NCBI RefSeq assembly: GCF_002846415.1
Contig: NZ_PJMX01000001.1
Location: forward strand, 3,038,001-3,102,000
Source: Streptomyces sp. TLI_146
GTDB lineage: Bacteria; Actinomycetota; Actinomycetes; Streptomycetales; Streptomycetaceae
Direction: 5' to 3'
Length of the DNA stretch: 64,000 nucleotides
Below are positions 37,090 through 46,119 of the stretch, one piece after another. Below the pieces are notes generated by a model, which saw only the letters and a program-made list of their open reading frames with translations, was not told the DNA's origin and made no database searches. Positions within the stretch are counted from its first letter, which is position 1, and the number at the start of each line of letters is the position of its first letter. The translations under genes were made by a program, and so were the position numbers.

Positions 37090-38421
37090 TTACTGGTCGC
37101 GGTACATCTCGGCGACCAGGAAGGCCAGGTCCAGGGACTGGCTGCGGTTGAGGCGGGGGTCGCAGGCCGTCTCGTAGCGCTGGTGCAGGTCGTCCACGAA
37201 GATCTCGTCGCCGCCGCCCACGCACTCGGTGACGTCGTCACCGGTGAGCTCGACGTGGATGCCGCCCGGGTGGGTGCCCAGCGCCTTGTGGACCTCGAAG
37301 AAGCCCTTGACCTCGTCGAGCACGTCGTCGAAGCGGCGCGTCTTGTGGCCGGAGGCCGCCTCGAAGGTGTTGCCGTGCATCGGGTCGGTGACCCAGGCGA
37401 CGACCGCGCCGGACGCGGTGACCTTCTCGACCAGCTCGGGCAGCTTGTCGCGGACCTTGTCGGCGCCCATCCGGACGATGAAGGTCAGCCGGCCCGGCTC
37501 GCGGTCCGGGTCGAGCCGGTCCACGTAGGTCAGCGCCTCGTCGACCGAGGTCGTGGGGCCGAGCTTGATCCCGATCGGGTTGCTGATCCGGGAGGCGAAC
37601 TCGATGTGCGCGTGGTCGAGCTGGCGAGTGCGCTCGCCGACCCAGACCATGTGGCCGGAGGTGTCGTAGAGCTTGCCGGTGCGCGAGTCCACCCGGGTCA
37701 GCGCCGACTCGTAGTCCAGCAGCAGGGCCTCGTGCGAGGCGTAGAACTCGACGGCCTTGAACTCGGCCGGGTCGGTGCCGCACGCCTTCATGAAGTTCAG
37801 CGCGTTGTCGATCTCGCGGGCCAGCTGCTCGTAGCGCTGCCCGGACGGGGACTGCTTGACGAAGTCCTGGTTCCAGGCGTGCACCTGGCGCAGATCGGCG
37901 TAGCCGCCGGTGGTGAAGGCGCGGACCAGGTTGAGCGTGGAGGCGGACGCGTTGTACATCCGCTTCAGGCGCTCGGGGTCCGGGATACGGGCGGCCTCGG
38001 TGAAGTCGAAGCCGTTGACCGAGTCGCCGCGGTAGGTCGGCAGGGTCACGCCGTCACGGGTCTCGGTGCCCTTGGAGCGCGGCTTCGAGTACTGCCCGGC
38101 GATCCGGCCGACCTTGACGACCGGCACGGAGGCGGCATACGTCAGCACGGCGCTCATCTGGAGCAGCGTCTTGAGCTTGGCCCGGATGTGATCCGCCGAC
38201 ACGGCGTCGAACGCCTCGGCGCAGTCGCCGCCCTGGAGCAGGAACGCCTCGCCCTTGGCGACGGCCCCCATCCGGGCGCGCAGCTGGTCGCACTCGCCCG
38301 CGAAGACGAGCGGCGGATACGACTCGAGGTCCGCGATCACATCGCGCAGAGCCTCGGCATCGGGGTACTCGGGCTGCTGCGCCGCGGGAAGGTCACGCCA
38401 GGTGTTTACGTTCACGGTCAC
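37090..38421 (-). CDS. aroH: Class II DAHP synthase
   Basis: 3-deoxy-D-arabino-heptulosonate-7-phosphate synthase, first step of the shikimate pathway. It has 443 residues of the plant/actinobacterial class II type: WRDLPAAQQPEYPD, FLLQGGDCAEAF, KVGRIAGQYSKPRS, LPTYRGDSVNGF, ISNPIGIKLGPT, WVTDPMHGNT, and GGIHVELTGDDVTEC. GTG 38421 is chosen for its typical VTVN start; GTG 38427 and 38415 are possible. A trp attenuator-controlled anthranilate synthase gene is nearby. No leader peptide is evident for this gene itself. Confidence 0.95.
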   Translation of the reverse strand: MTVNVNTWRDLPAAQQPEYPDAEALRDVIADLESYPPLVFAGECDQLRARMGAVAKGEAFLLQGGDCAEAFDAVSADHIRAKLKTLLQMSAVLTYAASVPVVKVGRIAGQYSKPRSKGTETRDGVTLPTYRGDSVNGFDFTEAARIPDPERLKRMYNASASTLNLVRAFTTGGYADLRQVHAWNQDFVKQSPSGQRYEQLAREIDNALNFMKACGTDPAEFKAVEFYASHEALLLDYESALTRVDSRTGKLYDTSGHMVWVGERTRQLDHAHIEFASRISNPIGIKLGPTTSVDEALTYVDRLDPDREPGRLTFIVRMGADKVRDKLPELVEKVTASGAVVAWVTDPMHGNTFEAASGHKTRRFDDVLDEVKGFFEVHKALGTHPGGIHVELTGDDVTECVGGGDEIFVDDLHQRYETACDPRLNRSQSLDLAFLVAEMYRDQ

Positions 38422-38497
38422 CCCCACAACCTTACGGGGTCCGCCAAGCCGTCCACGCGCGTGCCCACCTTATGAGACACACGGACGACCGCCCGCT

Positions 38498-38515
38498 GAC
38501 CGATCTTGATCGGTC
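38498..38515. promoter_or_regulatory. Perfect 8-bp inverted repeat before the amidase gene
   Basis: GACCGATC-TT-GATCGGTC lies 51 bases before the amidase ATG and 77 bases from the DAHP synthase start. Possible operator for either divergent gene. No regulator is identified. Confidence 0.5.
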
Positions 38516-38565
38516 TCCTGCTAACCTCTGCCCGCTTCGGCAGTACTTCAGAAATCAACAGAGCG

Positions 38566-41403
38566 ATGCAGGGGTGGGCGTTGAAGCGGAGTCACCGCAG
38601 AGACCGCAAGAAGAAGCTGATCGCTTACGGGGTGGGCGCGGCGGTCGTCGCGACCGCGGCGATCGGAACGCTCGCGGTGGCCTCACCGGGCCCTGCGACC
38701 ACGGACGGCAAGCCGGCCGCGCCGGGCTCGGCGCTCCAGGCCCGGTTCGCCGACGCCGCGCGCGAGTTCCACGTGCCGCAGAGCGTGCTGATGGCGGTCT
38801 CGTACCGCCAGACGCTGTGGGAGAGCCACGCCGGGCAGCCGTCGACGACCGGCGCGTACAACGTCATGGGCCTGACCCGGGTGACGGCGGACGACGTCGA
38901 GCAGCCGACGGACGCGGAGCGCCTGTCGCACCTCAACATGAGCGGCGACCCGACGGTCATGAAGCACTTCGACGCCAAGCGCGCCCTGAAGCGGGCGCCG
39001 AAGGCCGTCGACACGAGCGACCCCCGGCTGCACACGCTGGACGAGGCCGCCAAGCTGATCGACAAGTCGGTCGACGCGGTCCGCAAGGACGAGAACCAGT
39101 CCGTCCGCGCGGGTGCGGCGCTGCTCGCGAAGTACCAGAAGGACGCGACGGGCTCGCTGCCCGAGGACGCGGGCAAGTGGTACGCGGCCGTCGCCCGCTA
39201 CAGCCAGGCGCCGGACACCAAGGGCGCGTCGCTGTTCGCGAAGCGGGTGTACGAGTCGATCCGCACGGGCGAGAGCCGCGTCACGGCGGACGGCCAGCAG
39301 CTCGCCCTGCCGGCCGACCCGTCGGTGAAGCCGGTCCGGCCGGAGACGATGTCGCTGGCGGCGTTCAACGCGACGACCCAGACGCCGGAGTGCCCGGCGG
39401 GGCTGAACTGTGACTTCCGCCCGGCGGCGTACCAGCAGAACAGCTCGACACCGGACGACTTCGGCAACTACAACGAGTCGAACCGCCCCGCGAACGGCGA
39501 GGACATCCGCTACCTCGTCATCCACGACACCGAGGGCGGCTACGACGGGTCGCTGAAGACGTTCCAGACCTCGACGTCCTACGCCAGCGCGCACTACATG
39601 GTCCGCGCCTCCGACGGCCTGGTCACCCAGCTGGTGGCGACCAAGGACGAGGCCTGGCACGCGGCCAACAAGACGATGAACATGCACTCGATCGGCATCG
39701 AGCACGAGGGCTATGCCATCAAGGACAACGCCACGTGGTACACCGAGCCTCAGTACGAGTCCTCGGCCGCGCTGGTGAAGTACCTGGCCAACCGGTTCTC
39801 GATCCCGCTCGACCGTGAGCACATCGTCGGCCACGACGAGGTGCCGGGTGTGCTGGACACGAATGTGAAGTCCCAGCACTGGGACCCGGGCCCGTACTGG
39901 GACTGGAACCACTACATGACCCTGGTCGGCGCGCCCACCGGCGACCAGGGCGCGGGCGGCCCGCTCAAGGCGGGCCAGCTGGTCCGGGTGGTCCCGCCGT
40001 TCACCACGGCCAACCAGCCCACCGTCACGTACGGCGGCAACACGTACAGCCGTCCGGCGAACTTCGGCTACCTGTACACCTCGCCGTCCACCAGTGGTGC
40101 GGCGCTCGGTGACCCCTACCTCGGCACCCAGACCGCGTCCGAGGGCCCGAACTGGGGCAACAAGGTCGTCGCGGGCGGCGAGTACGTCGTCGCGGAGGCG
40201 CAGACCAACTGGACCGCCATCTGGTACGGCGGCCAGAAGGCCTGGTTCTACAACCCCGGCGGCACCTTCACCGCACCGGTCGGCAAGGCCGGCCAGCCGG
40301 TCCTGAAGCCGAAGGCGGGCGCCACGTCCATCCCGGTGTACGGGCGTGCCTACCCGGAGGACTCGGCGTACGCGGGGACCAACGTCCCGGTGCAGTCCAA
40401 CAACTCCGCCTCGCTGACCAAGTACTCGATCCCGGCCGGTCAGGCCTACACCCAGGCGGGCCCGGCGCAGAACGGCGACTACTGGTTCGCCGGTACGTTC
40501 GCGGGCACCGCCACCGGTGACCGCACCCTGGTCCAGGGCAAGACGAACTCCTTCTACCCGATCCGGTACAACCACCGGCTCGCGTGGGTGAAGGCGACCG
40601 ACGTCGAGCAGGCCACCAGCACCACCCCCGACCCCGGCACCACCCGCTACAACCTGCTCGGCCGGGACTCCTCCGGCGGGCTGTGGCAGTACCAGGGCAC
40701 CGGCAGCGCCTCGGCGCCGTTCTACGGGCGGTACCGGATCGGCGGCGGGTGGCAGGGCTACAACGCCGTCTCCGCGATGACCGCGCTGCGCGCGGACGGC
40801 ACCGGTGACATGGTGGCCCGCGACGGCACCGGCACGCTCTGGTACTACCAGGGCAGCGGCAACCCGAACGCGCCGTTCAAGAGCCGCCTCAAGGTCGGCG
40901 GCGGCTGGCAGACGTACAACTTCATCACCGGCGCCCGTGACCTCAACGGTGACGGCAAGGCCGATCTGATCGGCCGCGACGGCACCGGCGTGCTCTGGTA
41001 CTACCAGGGCACCGGCAACCCGGCGGCGCCGTTCGCCGCGCGGGTCAAGATAGGCGGCGGCTGGCAGGGCTACAACGCCATGGTCTCCACCGGCGACCTC
41101 AACCGCGACGGCAAGGCCGACCTGGTCGCCCGGGACGGCTCCGGCGTGCTGTGGTTCTACAAGGGCACCGGCACACCGACCGCCCCGTACGCCCCCCGCG
41201 TCCAGATCGGCGGCGGCTGGCAGGGCTACAACAGCCTGCTCGGCCCGAGCGACCTGAACGGCGACGGGATCCCGGACCTGGTGGCCCGGGATGGGTCGGG
41301 CGTGCTCTGGTACTACAAGGGCACCGGCAGCGCGACCGGCGCGCCGTTCGCCACGCGCGTCCAGGTCGGCGGCGGCTGGCAGATGTTCAACCTGCTGGTC
41401 TGA
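38566..41403 (+). CDS. Secreted N-acetylmuramoyl-L-alanine amidase with C-terminal VCBS/FG-GAP repeats
   Basis: 945 residues. A basic N-terminus and hydrophobic segment (about 17-45) suggest export. A central amidase_2/PGRP-type zinc domain has His320 (VIHDTEG), His423 (VGHDEVPG) and Asp440 (HWDPGPYWDW) as likely ligands. A long middle region follows, then about five VCBS-like repeats (LxGRDGTGVLWYYQGTG...IGGGWQGYN) from about residue 700 to the end, probably a wall-binding propeller. Start at ATG 38566; TTG 38581 has a better-placed GGGG site and is the main alternative. A cell-wall hydrolase next to aromatic genes looks like coincidence. Confidence 0.9.
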   Translation: MQGWALKRSHRRDRKKKLIAYGVGAAVVATAAIGTLAVASPGPATTDGKPAAPGSALQARFADAAREFHVPQSVLMAVSYRQTLWESHAGQPSTTGAYNVMGLTRVTADDVEQPTDAERLSHLNMSGDPTVMKHFDAKRALKRAPKAVDTSDPRLHTLDEAAKLIDKSVDAVRKDENQSVRAGAALLAKYQKDATGSLPEDAGKWYAAVARYSQAPDTKGASLFAKRVYESIRTGESRVTADGQQLALPADPSVKPVRPETMSLAAFNATTQTPECPAGLNCDFRPAAYQQNSSTPDDFGNYNESNRPANGEDIRYLVIHDTEGGYDGSLKTFQTSTSYASAHYMVRASDGLVTQLVATKDEAWHAANKTMNMHSIGIEHEGYAIKDNATWYTEPQYESSAALVKYLANRFSIPLDREHIVGHDEVPGVLDTNVKSQHWDPGPYWDWNHYMTLVGAPTGDQGAGGPLKAGQLVRVVPPFTTANQPTVTYGGNTYSRPANFGYLYTSPSTSGAALGDPYLGTQTASEGPNWGNKVVAGGEYVVAEAQTNWTAIWYGGQKAWFYNPGGTFTAPVGKAGQPVLKPKAGATSIPVYGRAYPEDSAYAGTNVPVQSNNSASLTKYSIPAGQAYTQAGPAQNGDYWFAGTFAGTATGDRTLVQGKTNSFYPIRYNHRLAWVKATDVEQATSTTPDPGTTRYNLLGRDSSGGLWQYQGTGSASAPFYGRYRIGGGWQGYNAVSAMTALRADGTGDMVARDGTGTLWYYQGSGNPNAPFKSRLKVGGGWQTYNFITGARDLNGDGKADLIGRDGTGVLWYYQGTGNPAAPFAARVKIGGGWQGYNAMVSTGDLNRDGKADLVARDGSGVLWFYKGTGTPTAPYAPRVQIGGGWQGYNSLLGPSDLNGDGIPDLVARDGSGVLWYYKGTGSATGAPFATRVQVGGGWQMFNLLV

Positions 41404-41411
41404 GCAGAACC

Positions 41412-41462
41412 GATACGCCAGGGGCTCGTCCATCCAGGGGGTGGACGGGCCCTTGGCGTATC
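41412..41462 (+). terminator. Terminator after the amidase gene
   Basis: 21-base arms (41412-41432 and 41442-41462) pair fully with two G-U pairs around a 9-base loop. It starts 8 bases after the amidase stop and separates it from the trp leader. Confidence 0.85.
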
Positions 41463-41483
41463 CCGCGCCTGATCCGCTAGGGT
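41453..41483 (+). promoter_or_regulatory. Possible trpL promoter
   Basis: TTGGCG (41453-41458) and TAGGGT (41478-41483) with a 19-base spacer, 7 bases before the trpL ATG. The -35 overlaps the right arm of the preceding terminator. Spacing is a little long. Confidence 0.35.
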
Positions 41484-41490
41484 GCGGGGC

Positions 41491-41547
41491 ATGTTCGCGC
41501 ACTCGAACCAGAACTGGTGGTGGACCGCTCATCCGGCGGCCCACTGA
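41491..41547 (+). CDS. trpL: Trp leader peptide TrpL
   Basis: 18-residue peptide MFAHSNQNWWWTAHPAAH with three successive Trp codons (TGG TGG TGG), 93 bases before the anthranilate synthase gene and just ahead of a terminator hairpin. This is the sensor of ribosome-mediated attenuation. The same architecture is described for Streptomyces anthranilate synthase genes. Confidence 0.95.
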   Translation: MFAHSNQNWWWTAHPAAH

Positions 41548-41570
41548 TCGCGCGTACTCCAGACCACGCG

Positions 41571-41597
41571 AAGGCCGCCCGAGGGGCGGCCTTTTCT
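41571..41597 (+). terminator. trp attenuator terminator
   Basis: Perfect 10-bp stem AAGGCCGCCC/GGGCGGCCTT with a GAG loop, followed by TTCTGTTT. It is 23 bases after the trpL stop, so stalling at the Trp codons can favour an antiterminator. Confidence 0.9.
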
Positions 41598-41640
41598 GTT
41601 TCCCGCGGCCGTTCCTCCCCCTCCCCGGAAGGAACACCCC

Positions 41641-43593
41641 ATGCCGCTCGCCGGACCCCTCGCCAGACTCCTCGACGCCGACTGCCCGCCCTTCGCCCTG
41701 ATCCGCCGCCGTACGCCCGGCCGCGACCACGACGTGGTCGAGCTGCTGATCGGCGGTGTACGGGAGGTGGAGCGGCTCGCCGACATCCCGTGCGGGGACC
41801 GGCCCTCGCTCGCCCTGGTCCCGTTCCGGCAGATCCGCGAGCGCGGCTTCGACGTACGGGACGACGGCACTCCGCTGGCGGTCCTGGAGGCCGACGAGAC
41901 GTACGAACTGCCGCTGGACGAGGTCCTGGAGGCGCTGCCCCGGCACGAGGTGCGGGTCGAGGGCGGCGGTTTCGACGTCGGGGACGAGGAGTACGCGGGG
42001 ATCGTCCGGCGGGTGATCGAGGACGAGATCGGGCAGGGCGAGGGCGCCAACTTCGTGATCCGGCGCACCTACACGGGCGAGATCCCGGGCTTCGGCCGGG
42101 CGGACGCGCTCGCACTCTTCCGGCGGCTGCTCGCGGGCGAGCGGGGGGCGTACTGGACGTTCGTCGTCCACACCGGAAGTGAAAAGGGGCCCGGAGGGCC
42201 TTCCTCGCACGGGCGGGGGCGGGAGACGGGCGGGCGCACGCTGGTCGGGGCGAGCCCCGAGGTGCATGTGCGGATGTCGGGCGGGACGGTGGTGATGAAC
42301 CCGATCAGCGGGACCTACCGCTACCCGGCGACCGGCCCGACGGCCGAGGACCTGCTCGCCTTCCTCTCCGACGAGAAGGAGATCGACGAGCTCTCCATGG
42401 TCGTCGACGAGGAACTGAAGATGATGTGCACGGTGGGCGACCGGGGCGGGGTGGTGGTCGGCCCCCGGCTGAAGGAGATGGCCCATCTGGCGCACACGGA
42501 GTACGAGTTGCGCGGGCGGAGCTCGCTGGACGCGCGCGAGGTGCTGCGGGAGACGATGTTCGCGGCGACGGTGACGGGGTCGCCGGTGCAGAACGCGTGC
42601 CGGGTGATCGAGCGGTACGAGGTGGGCGGGCGCGGCTACTACGCGGGCGCGCTCGCCCTGCTGGGCCGCGACGCGAACGGCGTCCAGACGCTCGACTCGC
42701 CCATCCTGATCCGTACGGCCGACATCGCGCCGGACGGGCGGGTGCGGGTGCCGGTCGGGGCGACGCTGGTGCGCCACTCGGACCCGGCGGGCGAGGTGGC
42801 GGAGACGCACGCGAAGGCGGCGGGGGTGCTCGCGGCCCTGGGCGCGCGCCCGGCCCGCCCGGCCGCGTCGCGCCCCTCCCCCGTCCTGGGCGACGACCCC
42901 CGGGTGCGGGCGGCGCTGGACGCGCGGCGGGCGGACCTGGCGCCGTTCTGGCTGCGGATGCGGGAGCGGGTGGCGGCGCCGTCGGGCGAGGCGCTGGTGG
43001 TGGACGCCGAGGACACCTTCACGGCGATGCTGGCGCATCTGCTGCGGTCGTCGGGGCTGGGGGTGTCGGTGGTGCGGTACGACGCGGCGGGGCTGCGGGA
43101 ACGTGCGCTCGGCCACCGGGGCCCGGTGATCCTGGGCCCCGGCCCCGGGGATCCCTCGGACGCGTCCGACCCCAAGATGCGTGTGCTGCGCCCGCTGGCG
43201 GCGGAGTTGCTGCGCTCCCATCGGCACGGGCTGCTCGGTGTGTGCCTGGGGCACGAGCTGATCGCGGCGGAGCTGGATCTGCCGATCGTCCGCAAGCGGG
43301 TGCCGCACCAGGGGGCGCAGCTCCGCATCGACCTGTTCGGCCGCTCCGAGCGGGTCGGGTTCTACAACAGCTTCACGGCGCGGTGCGGGGACGCGGCGGC
43401 GGGAGCGTTGGCGGCTCGGGGGGTGGAGGTCAGCCGTGATCCTTCGACGGGGGAGGTGCATGCGGTGCGGGGGCCTGGTTTCGCGGGGGTCCAGTTCCAC
43501 CCGGAGTCGGTGCTGACGTTGCGGGGGCCGGAGGTGGTGGGGGGTCTGCTGTCGGGCTTGCGCGCGATGTCCCCCACCCCGCCCCTTCCCTAG
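41641..43593 (+). CDS. trpE: Fused anthranilate synthase (TrpE-TrpG)
   Basis: 650 residues. The N-terminal chorismate-binding component I has GASPEVHVRMSGGTVVMNPISGTYRYP and the C-terminal part is a class I glutamine amidotransferase with the nucleophile Cys535 in LLGVCLGHELIA and the terminal FHPES motif. A fused TrpE/G, PhzE-like in layout. The trpL attenuator in front indicates tryptophan control and argues for a Trp-biosynthetic role rather than phenazine. No other trp genes lie here. The gene ends just before repeat locus B. Confidence 0.93.
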   Translation: MPLAGPLARLLDADCPPFALIRRRTPGRDHDVVELLIGGVREVERLADIPCGDRPSLALVPFRQIRERGFDVRDDGTPLAVLEADETYELPLDEVLEALPRHEVRVEGGGFDVGDEEYAGIVRRVIEDEIGQGEGANFVIRRTYTGEIPGFGRADALALFRRLLAGERGAYWTFVVHTGSEKGPGGPSSHGRGRETGGRTLVGASPEVHVRMSGGTVVMNPISGTYRYPATGPTAEDLLAFLSDEKEIDELSMVVDEELKMMCTVGDRGGVVVGPRLKEMAHLAHTEYELRGRSSLDAREVLRETMFAATVTGSPVQNACRVIERYEVGGRGYYAGALALLGRDANGVQTLDSPILIRTADIAPDGRVRVPVGATLVRHSDPAGEVAETHAKAAGVLAALGARPARPAASRPSPVLGDDPRVRAALDARRADLAPFWLRMRERVAAPSGEALVVDAEDTFTAMLAHLLRSSGLGVSVVRYDAAGLRERALGHRGPVILGPGPGDPSDASDPKMRVLRPLAAELLRSHRHGLLGVCLGHELIAAELDLPIVRKRVPHQGAQLRIDLFGRSERVGFYNSFTARCGDAAAGALAARGVEVSRDPSTGEVHAVRGPGFAGVQFHPESVLTLRGPEVVGGLLSGLRAMSPTPPLP

Positions 43594-43626
43594 ACCCTCC
43601 GGGGGTGGGTGGGGGGTAGGTGGCTC

Positions 43627-43789
43627 TCCCGGGGGCTTCGCCCCGGACCCCGTTTCGTCTGCAGGTCGTGGTGGGCTGGTCGCGCAGTTCCCCGCGCCCC
43701 TGACCACCTAGGGGCGCGGGGAACTGCGCGACCAGCCACAGATCACCCGCAGACGAACGGGGTCCGGGGGCGCAGCCCCCGGGAGGGTC
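43627..43789. repeat. Dispersed palindromic element, locus B
   Basis: Core GCGCAGTTCCCCGCGCCCCT at 43682-43701 and its reverse complement at 43710-43729, with long pairing flanks (TTTCGTCTGC... / ...GCAGACGAA; CCCGGGGGC / GCCCCCGGG). It fills the gap between the convergent anthranilate synthase and dehydrogenase genes and may terminate both. Confidence 0.9.
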
Positions 43790-44784
43790 TAGGCCCGTGG
43801 GACCAGTACGTTTTCCGTCCGGCGCCCCGCCACATACGCCTCCACGTTCTCCACCGTCGCCGCCACGATCTGCCCCACCGCCTCCTCCGTGTAGTACGCC
43901 TGATGCGACGTCACCACCACGTTGGGAAACGTCACCAGCCGCGCCAGCGTGTCGTCCGACACCACCTCCAGGGACTTGTCCAGGAAGAAGAGGCCGGCCT
44001 CCGCCTCATAGACGTCGAGGCCGACCCCGGCCAGCCGCCCCGCCCGCAGCTCGCCCACGAGTGCCTCCGTGTCCACCAGTCCCCCACGGCTGGAGTTCAC
44101 CAGGATCGCGTCGTCCTTCATCCGCCGCAGCGCCGCACGGTCGATCACATGGTGCGTGGACGGCAGCAGCGGCACGTGCAGGCTCACCACGTCCGCCTCG
44201 GCGAAGAGCTCGTCCTTCTCGACGTACCGCATCCCGAGCTCCGCACACGCCGGATTCTCCGCCACGTCCCAGCCGAGCAGGTTCATGCCGAAGCCATGGG
44301 CGATCCGGGTGAACGCCTCGCCGATCTTGCCGGTCCCGAGCACCCCGACCGTACGGCCGCGCAGATCCCGCCCCATCAGCCCGTCGAGGCGGAAGTCGAA
44401 GTCGCGGGTGCGGTTGGAGGCGCGGACGATCCGGCGGTTGACCGCCATCGCCAGCGTCCAGGCGAACTCGGCCACCGAGTACGGCGAGTAGTACGACACT
44501 CTCGCCACCGTGAGGCCGAGCCGCTCCGCCACGTCCAGGTCGATGTTGTTGAAGCCGGTCGAACGCTGGGCGATCAGCTGGGTCCCGCCCACCGCCAGCG
44601 TCTGCAGCACCGAACGGCCCAGGTCCGCGTTGACACTGGTCGAGATCGCCTCGTACCCGGCCGCGATGGGCACCGTGTCCTCGTTCAGGAACACGTCCAG
44701 GCACCGGACGTCGTGCCTGCCCTCGAATGCCTTCTCGATCAGAGGTCTCTCATCGGCCTGCACGCCGAACGCCAGGATGTCCAC
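43789..44784 (-). CDS. D-2-hydroxyacid (D-lactate) dehydrogenase
   Basis: 331 residues of the D-isomer-specific 2-hydroxyacid dehydrogenase family. It has the NAD-binding motif GRTVGVLGTGKIGEAF, Arg/Glu/His catalytic contexts RSTGFNNID, LVNSSRGGLVDT, GLDVYEAE and VVTSHQAYYTEEA. The subfamily (D-LDH type) fits VSYYSPYSVAEFA. It reduces pyruvate to D-lactate. GTG 44784 is chosen since AGGTGA lies 5 bases upstream; GTG 44793 would lie inside that site. It is downstream of pfkA and on the same strand, so glycolysis and fermentation sit together. Confidence 0.91.
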   Translation of the reverse strand: MDILAFGVQADERPLIEKAFEGRHDVRCLDVFLNEDTVPIAAGYEAISTSVNADLGRSVLQTLAVGGTQLIAQRSTGFNNIDLDVAERLGLTVARVSYYSPYSVAEFAWTLAMAVNRRIVRASNRTRDFDFRLDGLMGRDLRGRTVGVLGTGKIGEAFTRIAHGFGMNLLGWDVAENPACAELGMRYVEKDELFAEADVVSLHVPLLPSTHHVIDRAALRRMKDDAILVNSSRGGLVDTEALVGELRAGRLAGVGLDVYEAEAGLFFLDKSLEVVSDDTLARLVTFPNVVVTSHQAYYTEEAVGQIVAATVENVEAYVAGRRTENVLVPRA

Positions 44785-44901
44785 AAGGATCACCTATGGG
44801 TGGATAGGGGCTCAGTGTTCAGTGTGCGCGAATATACGGCCCCTACCCGCGGCCCGCCCGGCGGCGGACCCCGCCCGGCGGCGGCCCGCCCCGGCGGCCC
44901 C

Positions 44902-45930
44902 TCAGCCGAAGAAGACCCCCACCTCCGCGTACAACGCCGGATCCACCGTCTTGAGCCGCGCCGTCGCCTCCGCGATCGGCACCCGGACGATGTCCGTGCC
45001 CCGCAGCGCCACCATCTTGCCGAAGTCGCCGTCCCGTACCGCCTCGATCGCGTGCAGGCCGAAGCGCGTGGCCAGCCAGCGGTCGAAGGCGCTGGGGGTG
45101 CCGCCGCGCTGGATGTGGCCCAGGACCGTCGTCCTGGCCTCCTTGCCCGTGCGCTTCTCGATCTCCTTGGCCAGCCACTCCCCCACGCCCGAGAGCCGCA
45201 CATGGCCGAAGGAGTCGAGCGTCTGGTCCTTCAGGACCATGTCGCCGTCCTTCGGCATGGCGCCCTCGGCGACCACCACGATCGGCGCGTACGACGCCTT
45301 GAAGCGGGAGGTGATCCAGCCGCAGACCTGGTCGACGTCGAAGCGCTGCTCGGGGATGAGGATGACGTTGGCGCCGCCCGCCAGGCCCGAGTGGAGCGCG
45401 ATCCAGCCCGCGTGGCGGCCCATCACCTCGACGACCAGGACCCGCATGTGGGACTCGGCCGTGGTGTGGAGGCGGTCGATGGCCTCCGTCGCGATGCCGA
45501 CCGCCGTGTCGAAGCCGAAGGTGTAGTCCGTGGCGGAGAGGTCGTTGTCGATGGTCTTCGGCACGCCGACGCACTTGATGCCGTACTCGTCGCTGAGCCG
45601 GGCCGCCACCCCCAGGGTGTCCTCGCCGCCGATCGCGATCATCGCGTCGATCTCGTACTTGGCGAGGTTCTCCTTGATGCGGCGCACCCCGTCCTCGGCC
45701 TTGAGCGGGTTGGTGCGCGAGGAGCCGAGGATGGTGCCGCCGCGCGGCAGGATGCCGCGCACGGCGGGGATGTCCAGCTTGACGGTGTCGCCCTCCAGCG
45801 GGCCGCGCCAGCCGTCCTTGAACCCGGTGAAGTCAAAGCCGTACTCCTGCACGCCCTTGCGGACGACGCCTCGGATGACGGCGTTGAGTCCGGGGCAGTC
45901 ACCGCCTCCGGTCAGTACTCCGACCCGCAT
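44902..45930 (-). CDS. pfkA: 6-phosphofructokinase PfkA (GGEDT type)
   Basis: 342 residues. It has GVLTGGGDCPGLNAVI (phosphate loop), IAIGGEDTLG, PKTIDNDL, and VEVMGRHAGWIA. The GGEDT/PKTIDNDL combination is that of the actinobacterial clade where ATP- and PPi-type enzymes differ only subtly; ATP use is likely but not proven. The ATG has AAGGGA upstream. The CCTTGAATTCAAGG palindrome sits 106 bases before it. Confidence 0.94.
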   Translation of the reverse strand: MRVGVLTGGGDCPGLNAVIRGVVRKGVQEYGFDFTGFKDGWRGPLEGDTVKLDIPAVRGILPRGGTILGSSRTNPLKAEDGVRRIKENLAKYEIDAMIAIGGEDTLGVAARLSDEYGIKCVGVPKTIDNDLSATDYTFGFDTAVGIATEAIDRLHTTAESHMRVLVVEVMGRHAGWIALHSGLAGGANVILIPEQRFDVDQVCGWITSRFKASYAPIVVVAEGAMPKDGDMVLKDQTLDSFGHVRLSGVGEWLAKEIEKRTGKEARTTVLGHIQRGGTPSAFDRWLATRFGLHAIEAVRDGDFGKMVALRGTDIVRVPIAEATARLKTVDPALYAEVGVFFG

Positions 45931-46035
45931 GGAATTGTCCCTTCGCCGTGACGGACACAGGAAAGCCCTCGAAGGCTTCTACGAGTCACGCTAAGGGTGA
46001 CGCAGGTCACCCCGGGATGGGACGAAACGTCAATT

Positions 46036-46049
46036 CCTTGAATTCAAGG
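46036..46049. promoter_or_regulatory. Perfect 14-bp palindrome CCTTGAATTCAAGG
   Basis: Uninterrupted palindrome in an AT-richer patch upstream of pfkA. It looks like an operator; no regulator is known from this window. Confidence 0.45.
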
Positions 46050-46119
46050 GGGTGTTGACGGGTGGTCATTCACTCGTACGAGCGGAGCACGTTCATGCGC
46101 GAGCGGGCTCACACCTCGC

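Noticed and set aside
41641..43593. Phenazine PhzE as the function of the TrpE/G fusion
   Set aside because: No phz genes in the window and a trpL attenuator is in front.
43627..43789. Repeat B as an IS remnant
   Set aside because: No transposase fragment or target-site duplication is visible; explained by the dispersed palindrome family.
44794..44901. Rex operator before the D-lactate dehydrogenase gene
   Set aside because: GC-rich gap with TCAGTGTTCAGTGTG-like text, but no TTGTGA-N-TCACAA dyad.
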